From Larimichthys crocea (taxonomy: Eukaryota; Chordata; Actinopteri; Sciaenidae): a stretch of 64,000 nt of DNA. The position numbers were made by a program, and so were the translations under genes. Position 1 is the stretch's first letter. The number at the start of each line of letters is the position of its first letter. The stretch covers positions 10,017,157-10,081,156 of the forward strand of contig NC_040018.1 of NCBI RefSeq assembly GCF_000972845.2, read 5' to 3'. This document shows, in pieces, positions 49,201-60,916 of the stretch. The notes under the pieces were generated by a model. That model made no database searches. It saw nothing but the letters and a program-made list of their open reading frames with translations, and had not been told where the DNA came from.

Positions 49201-52200
49201 GTATTCTGTGAATGCTTTCTATTGAGCGGTAAAAGTACCCGCTGCAGGAACTGAACAAGCGTAATTTGGAATCCATACAGGCGCGTTTATTACCACTAAA
49301 AAAAATCTTATTGTTTTCATCTAACTAGCATTGTGCTATAAAATATTAAGTCAGTTCAATCATCTCTCCGGGCCTTGTATGGATTTTTCAATGTGCTGTC
49401 CTCTCTGTGATCACTTTGTTAAGATACAGATGGAGAAACCGACACGTACAGTAGTGTTGGGTGGATATCCCTGTGCAGCACAGGCCGCTGCTCTTCCAGC
49501 GAGAAAGGCAGTCCGTCAAAAAAAATATCCCTCGCCTCGAGGCAAATGAGAAATAAATCGTGTCCAAAACGCTTTGCTCGCTGAAATAATAAAAAACTAA
49601 ACAGGAAAAGACTCATATTTCACAGGCCTTTACTCACTGTCTTTGCTAATGCTTGTCAGGTGTGTGTCTGCCTGACTGTCAGTAGCGGTGTTTTAAACTG
49701 TCTTGTGAAGGCCACTTTCCCCCGGCTCATCAGTATTTCTTGTGTCTGATGCTGTGGGGGGGAAGTGTATCTTTATGGTACAGAGAGGAAAAACAAGTTG
49801 TGTTTCTTGGCAGACTCGTGGCAGTGTCAGTCAGTCGGATTGAACTGCCATGAAGTTATGTGTTCATGGTTCCCAGAGAATTAATCCTGATGAATTTAGT
49901 CACCACCTGGCTTGTCCTCTAGCGCCGCCATGAGGTCGACATTCATGCATTTGAATGAGATTTCTCAGTGAAATTTGTTACTTTCATATCATCTTTGTTA
50001 TGGAATTTTCTATCCTTAGGTAACACGAGGTCACTTGTGGGCCTTGAGGTCTTCGGCAGTATTAGTTGTTTGTCTTTGACTAGGTGCCGCCATATCTCAA
50101 CACTGTGGTGGCCAGGGTCGAAGAGACCTGTTGCTGCCTTCCTAGTCATAATAGATAGCTTGCCTTGCCTTTCATCATCCGATCTGCGTAGACAGACATC
50201 TGTGTCTCCAGACTAGAATGTGTTGACAATAACACCTCCATGAGTAAAAACATTATCTTTGACTAATTCTAGGCGTGTAGTATTTGTTGGTGTTATCTTT
50301 GGGTTTAGAGTGGATCTACCAGCACAAGCTCAGCAGAATGTGAGACCGACTCAAGCACCAAAGACGTACTTTGAGAGTGTCTCTAATTCTCCTTGATCAA
50401 GCGTCAATAAATAATACAGCATAAGACATGAGAGGCTCCTGAACACTTTCTTTCTTCCTGACCTCACCATTGACCTTTGACTTCAGCAATATCTCCACAA
50501 CAATCTTGAGGATGAGTTGTAATCCCATGAGCACCATCATCAGGTCAAAAGTGTCATTTGTCTAATACCAATTGGCTGACTAATGACATTCCCATCAGCC
50601 TCAGCTGTGCTTTGTCTTTAGTGGTAACAGGTTAGTATGCTAAACTAAGCCAGTGAACACTGTGTGTTAGAACTGTTGGAATTGCCATTACGCTTAGTGT
50701 TATTAAGGCACAGCTGTGTAAGTCAGCATGACTGTAGTCTATTTTCTTATTTTCTGACTGCAGTGCTGCTCTGTATTTTCTCTTACGGCTTCCACAGCAC
50801 ATCCTCCTCTCTCAGTCAAGTGAAAACATCATGTTTCCCTGCACAGATTCACATGTACAGTACTTCTGTCATTTGGCAGCCTCTCTGCTCTCAAAGGAAG
50901 TTTTTTCCAAAAGCTTTACTTTTTACGTTTATGAAAGTGAGAGAAAGAGTTGCTCTTTCAGTTGTCGGGACCGGCTGCTTGTTACGTTACAATGACCTAC
51001 TCAGCTAAAAAATCTTCAGGGGAAAACAAGGATAACCTTTGACTGATTTGTTAGGTCATATCTTTTTAAATTTGCCCCACAAAATATGGTGACACTTTAG
51101 TTTTACATTGGCCTTGTTCACCCTGACACCAATCCTGTGTCCTAATAAACCCCCCTCTGAGCTTTTGAGTTGGAGCAGATGAGTTAGATCAGGTTGGGCA
51201 TTTTATGTTGTGCTTTAGCCGTTCCTAGATGGGCTATAACGAGCGATGAAAAAGAGACAGGCTGCTAAAATGAAATCAATTTACAGGAAACCCTACACTA
51301 TCCTTTTCAGCAGGGAAGGAGAAGGAAGTTGTGTGTGTGGTTGGCTTTGTGTACCCCATGTGTGTTTGTCCTGCCTTTCTCAGGTTCTGATCACAATCTA
51401 CTGGTTGGGTCGCAAGGCTCATATTGACGCCTTCTACAGCGGGCCCCAGCTTAACTTCAAGGCCTTTGAAGGGCTGTTAGGGTTAGCCTTGTCCAAGGTA
51501 AGCTGCTCTTCTAAGCTTTTAACACAGTATTCCCTTCTGTATTTTTTATCGACATTAATCCTGCCTTCTGGATCCAGGCTCTAGATGAGGGCAGCAATGT
51601 GTATACGAAAGACGGCGGGTACAGAGAGTGCTGGGACTCGGAGAGGGAGGAATGTCTGCGCATGAGACCCAGCTATAAGATCGAGAACTCCATGGACCGT
51701 ATCGACACTCTGGACTCCCGAGCCATCCACCCAAACAGTGAAGGTAAGTTTACCTGTGCTTCCTCTCTGAAATGTATGCACTGCAGTGTGAGTTTCTGTT
51801 GTTGGGCCTCTTTTCTTTGTGCAAGCGAACCCTGCTCATATTGATTCCATACGAAAAAGTGCTGTTGCAACCTTTGCTGGATGGAAACATATCACCTCCT
51901 GTCCACAGATGGATTGGATGCTGTCAGTCTGCAAAACAATGTGTCAAAACAGAGATTTATTTATCAGAAACAGTCGACGATTCCACATGCCACCACGTAA
52001 TTATGCTTGATCAAGCTAATTTTGCTGGATCAACAACATCCTTCAAGCTGCTGATATTCTGACTCAGTGTGTCATTCGTCTGCACTCTGCTGCGCTCAGT
52101 CTCTGTGCACGTCAGTGATAGATTGCGGGAAGTTCCACACCGTGGTGATAAAAGTGTCTGTGATGGGAGAGGGTGAAAATACTTGGCACAGTGCTTGCAA

Positions 52201-54745
52201 GAAGCTCTGCTGTGTGAAGGCTCAGTCATTCTCTGAAGGTTCTTCTGTTTTGCTCCGATACTGTGACTTTCTTCTTTTTTTTTTTTTCTTGTAATCATGA
52301 AACATTCTTCTTTTTAGTTGATTTAACTTATTTTCCCGTTTTCCACTCCTTGTTCTCCAAAGTTTTCTAGTTGCTGTTGCTCATTTTTCACATGTTTGTG
52401 CGGTCTCAAGGTTGTGGAAGTGACGCGGAAGCTGAGCAGGTGTTCAAGATGGAGACGGCACAGACCACCACCCAGCAAAGCAAAGGTCATATCCCACAAC
52501 CCTTCCTACGGAGAAAACAAGGACTGGAGCAGAATTTCGCTAGTCCACTCTCCAGGTACTGCAGATATGTGGGCTAATGTTCGCTCACAGATACTAACTC
52601 ACGTACGCAGTGCTGCTGACTGTCGGCAGTTGTTATTTTTCTTCAACGTGTTTCTCAGTCGATTTCAACATTTTCTTTTCTCTTTTTCTTTGTGTTTGCA
52701 AGTATAATGCATATGAAAGCTTGAACATACCCTAGAAGAGAGAATTTTATTTCCAGTCTCTGGAACACTAACAATAACACACAGTATTATTTAACTTTTA
52801 TAATACACTACGTGGCGAAAAATGCTGCCGTGAGAAGAGAACTGTGCTTAATAATAGCTATCATTAGTATAATGACACTTATTGTTCTCGGATGAAACTC
52901 ATTTTGCAAGTTCCACCATTTTCACACGGGTTAAATTTTGATCAGCTTTCAGACAGTCTGGTGTTTCTTAATTATTCTTAATTAATTTGCAGTTGAGTTC
53001 TTTTATTCTTCATGCTAAAACCCAAATCAACAACCTTTTGTGTGGACAGGCGCGCATTCATGAATACAGCCGTCACAAATAGGCAAAGTCACTTAGCACG
53101 GCACGTACTAAGTGGTAATTTTTTTTTTTTTCATATTTTCTGATTTTAATGCCCATTGTGTCAGATTTAATGGACTCCGTTTTAGAGTATGGCAGCAGTT
53201 GAATTAAGATATGAATAACTATGGTTTCATAAGTGTGTAATGAAAACAAGAATCTTTGTTTTTGTTACCGTAGAAGGAGATTTTTATATCTATAGGCCTC
53301 TTCCAAAATGTTACATCAACATGTTTCTGCAGTAATCTAGATCAAACAAACCAAATATTGTTTCCAAATCGGGCCCTTCAAATGCGAACGGCCAATATTT
53401 TGCTGCTGCTGTTTCTCCTTCATGCTTTGAAAGGAGGGAAGCATGCTGAAATGAACTGTGCGATGAGAACCATGGATGTCAGTGCTCTGCTCAGCTGTGT
53501 TATTACTCTACCACACTACTCCACTGCTTGGAAATGGCATTGTGTAACCCTAACCCTTATCCTCAAAAAGACCCCATGCATTAATCATCAGTCACACTGG
53601 CGCCTTTTCAACATTTTGTAGCAGCTCTGTGTTGTCAGATCATTTGTGAGATACTCGGTGTAGCTATTTCACCCAAAGTGGTGTATGTGTGTGTGTGTGT
53701 GATCATCGCCATCAGCTGAGAATAAACACAGCTGCGGGTGTACCACTCTTTGCTGCAGCATTGAAGATACCCCTTTCTCTCCTCAACCCAACCTCACTGT
53801 GTCTCCCTCCGAGTGTGCTTTTGATGAAGAGCTTTTCCTGCAAGCTCTGTGCGAAGAAGAGTCCGAAGACGATTATCCTGAGGCAGACCCCGTCCTAGAC
53901 GACTTGTATTTGCGGCGAGTGCAGCAAAGCCTTCATCAGACATCTACAAACCCCAGCCATGACCGCTTCTTACCCCGATACTGGACGCCTGAAGAGGAGG
54001 TTCGTGTGCGCACGATCTACCTCGGCTCCCAGAGAAGACCATGGTATCGTAAAATGCAAGGCTTAAGGTCTGTTTGCTGTTTTTTTTTACTGCTCTATGA
54101 TGCAAGGCAGTGCTGCTAGTGTGAAAAGCTTTTTAAGATTTACTCCAAACTAATACAAGGCAGAGCTGATGCTGCAGTTTTGTACTTTTGCTGGCTGCTT
54201 AATATGCAAAGTTGTTGATGCATTGCTTCAGCGTCGAGTAATCTTTGTAACTTTAAAGAAGCAGAAACATTACAGAGCTCATTGATGGGAATCTAATATG
54301 AAACCTTCTGTATGCGATGCTAAAGTAACCTGCTGTGACATTATAGCATGTGGTTAAATGCATTCTGTTCATTTTTTCTTTATGGCTCTAACATTTGATA
54401 GTTTATAAATCCAGCTTACTACACCAGCAAATAGACAAAGGGAAACAGCTAGCGACGGTTTGCAAAGATGACGCTCTAACCCAACAAATTGCAAATGTTA
54501 ACCATGTTTATCCTGTGTCTCTTCTTTTCTGTAAATCATGTTGTACTCTTTTCATGCATCTCCTGTTCTTTTTCTTTGACTGTAGCCATAAAGCTCTGGG
54601 TTCTTCTGAGGAAGGCTTTGACTTCATTTCCTGGCTTGTGACATCTGCAACTGTACAAAACATCTCTGCCCCACCTGGAAAGCCTCAAAAGCATCTCTAA
54701 GAACGTCTGAGCATTCTCCCCTGTCATGAAGATCCATGCCTGACC

Positions 54746-54798
<53 letters not shown>

Positions 54799-57700
54799 AC
54801 AGACACACAGTCTCAAACTGTTGACATAAGCTCCACCACACTATCCTATTTGTTATCTTGTCATGTACCAAGCATATCTGTTACTTTTGCATTTGCAAAT
54901 CTCTAATCCATCAGCAAACTACATCATTTGGTAAAGATATGCAAACTCTGCTCTGTTTATCAAATGGATGTTTTATGAAGTTCACATGTGTTTTTGAATT
55001 TGGACTGCTCCTGTCTGTTGAATTGGTCGGCATTTACGCTGGCACCTTTACAGTACTGATGATGTAAGGACCTTTTACAGCATCATGCTGAGTGACTCAT
55101 TAGTTTATAATGTCTAAACGGATGACTCAGGATTCTGTTATGGCTATCAAAGTATGACACAGTGTCTGTTATTTCTAACACCTTCTTTGTGCCAGCGTAA
55201 ATGTTTTCCAGTTTACTTTCTGAGAATGTGAATCTGGGTTTGGTGTAGAAAAATAAAGTGTTGTAGCAGGTCAGTGAACTGACTTAAATACTGTGCCCTG
55301 ATTTGAATTTGTGCATTAAACACTCTCTGGCAATACCTTCTGTGTGTGTGTGGTAGGTTTGTATTACAGCTTTGCTACTGAAGACATATTTGTTGTGTCT
55401 GTCAAGGAAAATTGCCTTTTTGTACGTATACAATGTCTCTTAACTACTTTTGTCAAACCAAGTGCCTTCTATTTATATGCTTAATGGCGTTCATCATTCT
55501 TCGTGTCTGTTTCTTTGGTTCTGTAGAGCATATCAAATCCAGGTCAGACCTGAGAGACCAGTTCAGGTCAACCCTGGTTGGATTTGGTAAGTCCTGAAGT
55601 TTTTGGCCACAAAATTGGAGTGAAGCCGCTCTGAACACAACTGCTTTGTCGCTGCTTCATCTGGATGTGGTTTTGTTTTGTATTCAGCGTACCTACGAAG
55701 GAAATTTATGCTGCAAACATCATTTGCCTTTTCATAAAGATGGAGCACTTGGCATACCGCCCACTATTAATTTTCTGGGCCGAGACTTGACAGCTGAATT
55801 TATGACAAACTACCGGATTGTTGGTAATCACAGTCGTGGTTCCTCCCATCAAGTTATGTCAGAGTTATGATAGACCACCTGCTAAATGCTGCTGTAACTT
55901 ATTTTGAATGTCACATCTGACATCTTGCGTTGCCCACAGCAGTGCTATTACTTGTTACAAGTCATTGCTGTTGTGTTATCCCGACAGCAACATCTGTTTC
56001 CATTTGTTCTGCCGCGTTACTTGACTTGCATGCTACTCCCCTGCTCGCACTTGGCTAAGGATTCTGTTGCTTGGATGCAGAATGTGCCGTGTTGCAGTTG
56101 TGCCGCGGCACGCTGGCCTCGTATGTACAGTTTTGTATGTGTAGAATCAACAACCATAGCAATGTTTGTGTGCACTGCATTGCAATGCTCCTGCTTGTCC
56201 TGCTGCATGGCATTCTAGTGACTCTGACACGCAACTGCAGTGTTTTAAATACCGTGCTTGTTTGCTCCCTCTATCCATGATTTATCTGCGTGTCTTGTCT
56301 GTCTGAACCAGGAGCAAATCACTCAGCGACATCCCGATGGTATACCCGGTGCGAAAAGTTCCTGGAGGGAACATCATTTATGATGTGGGGCAGGAGGCTG
56401 ACATGACACTGGAGTGGAATCAAGAAAACAAACGCAAGTGTAGCGTTGCCGCCAAGGACAGTGAAGCTCAGTGGCAGGATGTGAGTCTATAAAAGTCTTA
56501 GAACAAGAAGAAGATGCTCCAAGGTCCATTTAGTAGCTAATTGTGTGAAATGCTCAAGTTTGCCAATCCGAAATTTCAGATGTTCACATTTTTCTAAACA
56601 CCCAAGGGTTTCTTGTCCATGTTGATTTAAAGAGTTGTGATTGAAAGTTTATTTTACCTTAACAGCTATTCTTAAATTTAAGTTTTGAGTGTTAGAACAC
56701 ACATCTACATATCCATAACTTGGCAAACTTCAAAACTTCTGCTGTGATTGAAAGCTTCAAATCGGCTGCTGAACTGCATGGAATGATTGTTTTGTCCATT
56801 ACTAACTTTCAATCTCAACAAAAGATGTTTTTTTTGTTGTTTTTTTCTAGAGTAAAATCAGCCAGACAAACTGTGTATTGAGCCTTTTAAAATATTACAT
56901 TGTCATTTGCACAAAAGCAGCTGTGTCATTGGGTCATGCGTTTGTTTCAGGACTTGACAAAGTGGAAGAACCGTCGCAGGAGCACCAAGTCTGACCTCCG
57001 CAGGAAGTCGCAAGACAGAGATCATGTCATTAACCAGATGACAAATGGCTCTCTGGCTAACTTTGGGAAGAATGAAGCAGGCGGACCGCTAAAGAGGTAC
57101 AAATGTACATGAAAACATAAAGCTTGCACTTCCAAACCTTGTCTCTACCATCTATATGAAAAGTTGCTGACTCTGCTTGGTGACTGTGTAGTACGCCACA
57201 GTGAACTCGTGTAATATGACCCACGCCCCCCCCCCCCCCCCCCCAATATCTTTTCTGCTTCCTTTATTACATTGGCTCCTCTTCCCTTACCTTCCCCAGA
57301 GACCAGCAGTCCCCGCGCAGACACAACCCTGCCCCCCGTCCTTACTCCACCTCCCCTCCATCAAAAGCATCGAGTTCTGATCTCCGACCGCGCACTCGAG
57401 CTCTGCTGGCCCGCAGCTACGCCACTGAGGCACCTTATAGCCCCACGGCTCCACTTAGCCCCCATAAGTCAGACCACACTCAGGTAAGTTCCGTTTCACC
57501 TGAACGTCCCTGCATGTTTTTACTTAAAAAATACTCGTGGTAGAAATGCCTACATGAATGATTACAGAGAAGGTTCCACCGATGCAGGTGCAGTTATGCA
57601 AAGCAAGGTGTATAATGCATATAAAAAATTCTTTACATGGCAAATCATGAGCTAGTGTGAACGTATTTCTTATCAGGGTTCATCGGTCGGAGCCATGCCT

Positions 57701-58595
57701 GCCTCTGATGGAAACCTCTTGGGAGAAGAGGCACACTTTGCCTCCCTGGCTTTAAATGGAACAGGAGTTACCACACCTTCACCGGACTTCCCCTTCAGCT
57801 CCCATACTCAAGTCAAAACCCAGGGCATACCGGCTCCTTTCCAGTCCACATCTGAACTTGCCCGGCCAGAAAATGTTTTTACAAACCAAATCTCCACCCT
57901 GACCACAACCATACAGCCAAATGAAACCACAAAGTCAACCAGCACCAGGGATCCTACTGCAACTATGTCCAGCTGCAAAGAACTTCCATACTGCGCTGAT
58001 CCAAAAGGTCCAACTTTTTGCCCTGATGCAGTTCATCAGGCAGGAGTTGATGCTCTGGATGACCCCAAATCCCATGAAGAAAACCAGAAGACATCTTGGG
58101 AACCAGCTGTGGAGCCAGGCAGAGACCAGCAGACTTCAGGCGTCTACAAGTACTTATACAGAACTGGATCGTGGTCCGGCTCAGCCAGCCTTCCTCGTGG
58201 TTACCGGAGGTCTGAGGGCTCATCCCGTCTCTCTTCTGCAATCACAGCCAGACCCTTTGGATCCAAGCAGTCCAGGGTGTCCTCACTGCCAAGACTGTGC
58301 AATGTGAGTTAAGTGGTTAGCACAGTTTGTAGCACTGTTGCTCTTTGAATGTGTCGACATGGTCACACAGCAAGTCACCATTAAGCTACTTTTTTTTTTC
58401 TTTACCTTTTCTTGTCAACCTTTTACTCAAATGGAAGTAATTGCAAGTAAGTGCAAAGGAACACCCAAACAACGTGGCTTGTTGTGGTGTTTTTGTACTA
58501 TAATGGAGCTCTTTGTTGGTCTTTCCAGGTGATTTTGTGCTATTAAGAAAAATATAGAAATTATTTTTTTTTAAAACAGAACATCTAACGGTCAA

Positions 58596-58633
<38 letters not shown>

Positions 58634-60884
58634 ACCACCTTTCTTTGAAAACCCTCAGTTCAAAATACACTAATGGATTTTATATTAGCAACGACGTGTC
58701 TTTTGAACAGCACATCCCCGTGATCCATTCAGGCTTTACATCCTGGTGCAACTCAAAATGGGTCCAATTTTAGAAATCAAGACGCTCTAAAAATGCGAGT
58801 GAATTATGATGATGATGATGATGATGATGATGGATACGGTGGTAGGACAGAGATAAACAGTAGCTAGGTTTATGTCTCTCCTGTGAAAATTAAACGGTAT
58901 TCCAAGAGAGTAGGACCTCCTGGTTTTTTATTTTAAACAGTCTCAACTGTTATAATTCAGACTTAATGTGAGTTCAGTACTCAGGAGGGTGCATATGGAC
59001 TTGTTTAGTCAGCTAAACAAGCTCAAAGTAGTTACTGTAATGAGAGTATTTCCTCTACTATCCGTGTGTGTGGATGGTTAGGAGCATTTGTGTGTACTAT
59101 ATGTATTTTTTTGGATCGCCTTCCTCATGCACTATTGTACAGGGTGTCAACTGACTACAAGATTACATATTGTTAGTTTCTCTTGCTTGTAGACATTCTG
59201 CACAAACTGTCAGCGCTGTCGGTCACATTTCAATGCTGCAGGATAAATGGTGCAATCAAATGAATCTGTGCTGTCCTCCTCTGCACATCTCGTTTTTGTG
59301 CATCTCCAGGTAGACAACAACCAGGGCCTGCTGTTGAAAAGCGAGAAAGAGGAATCTCTTTCTCCACCCATCGAATCTTCTCTCAAAAGACAGACAGCGT
59401 CCACCCATCTGAAGGGTCAGCACCAGCCTTTAATCACACACAGGAAAGGTTTCCAGGCGAAGCAGCATGGGGCCGAACAAAGGGAGGAGGTGAAAGGTGT
59501 CACTCTTTCCAGCCAGTCGAATGGCTATCACCACCAGCCCTACAGCCAAACCCAGCTGCAACCTTATTCAAACCCACAGGCCCAACACAACCAAAGGTCG
59601 ACCTTCTCAACTAATGCCAGCATTGACCACACAAAGGTATGTTGTATCATCTCTCAGCATGCAGCACTCGTGCTGTGTGTCTGTACAGGTGCACTTGACT
59701 GAGGCATCTTTTGAAACTTGTAATATTTGAATCTACTAAAGACGATCTTGGATGTTGGATCAATCTGAAAAACTCTTTTAAATCTGGGATTATCAAATCA
59801 ATTTCATTTATTGCTAAGCCTGTTGAACAATAGAGAAACTAAATGAGCCAATGGCTTCAAAGAATACAGGCAGATGGAGGGAAAAATCACTTTTCTGAGC
59901 GGTTAGAAGCTATTCTACTTGGAGCAGTGATCAGGCGCTGATCAATATCTACTCATATTTATTGTGACCTCATAGGTGACTGATCAAAATCCTTTTTAGG
60001 CAAATAAATGAACACTCGTGGTTTTCACTGCCTTAGACGTCATGATCAGGGAGGCCAGTAGATGACGATATCCAGAATTTCCACTCCAAAAATGTCCATT
60101 TTGTTGTTGTCATCAGTGATCTCTCTTCTATTTCTGTGGAAATGGTGAGTCAAGCTTGGAAACAGACATAAAGCAAACATTTATATTACTACAGGGTTTT
60201 CCTCTACAACACACTTTTCGCTTCTTGACTATTTATTTGGTCCAGACATTTTGCCTAATCATCGCAGGAAAAACAAAGGTGTAATAAATAACATAAAAAA
60301 ATGAGGTGAGCTAGTTCCAGTGTGCAGGTATTGTGCACGCTGCCTCGCTGTCACATTTCCCCAGTGCTTTTTCTGCCATGACAAGTCCAAATGCATGCTG
60401 TGAAAAGGGTATATTGACATTTCCCTCATGGTCCTGTTCTTTTTCTAGGACCTGTTAGTGTGAGACACCTTGGCTCCTTCTTTCTTTTTTTTTTATGTAG
60501 CATTGTTATTGGTTCACAGATCTCGCGTAAGTCCCAGAACAGCTCTGCCAGAGTTCAACCGAAGCCCAGCGTAATTAATTTAATCAGTAGAATAGGTGGC
60601 AACACCTGTGTGGGTGTGCGTGTCTTTTATATTAAGACGTTTAATAACGTGCATGTGCAGAGTTTCCATCTTGTCCTTTCTGAAGCTCATCTGACAACAG
60701 AACTTCACAAAGATGGCGTTCGTTGCAGAGCTCTTGTGATGATGGCACTACCACATTGTACATAATAAACTGGCCCCTCAGTGTATCCCTTACTATATCT
60801 ATAGCAGGTCACTGATGTATCTAGTTTCCACCAGGAAGCGTGGGACATTGGATAACGTGGTATCACCTTTACCTGTGCGCGGGT

Positions 60885-60916
<32 letters not shown>

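Noticed and set aside
52421..52555. Second open frame through exon 8 (reading VTRKLSRCSRW)
   Set aside because: It needs an acceptor without a pyrimidine tract and runs into a stop after joining exon 9, while the chosen frame joins cleanly and matches LMO7.
54536..54871. Minus-strand 111-codon frame rich in Val and Cys
   Set aside because: It is created by the (AC)n repeat.
57921..58307. 128-codon frame inside exon 13
   Set aside because: It is a shadow in another frame of the exon, which encodes the LMO7 SASLPRGYRR-PFGS-SSLPR end.
60460..60765. 101-codon frame in intron 14 as an extra exon
   Set aside because: There is no acceptor and donor pair that keeps phase 0 and the peptide is unlike LMO7.
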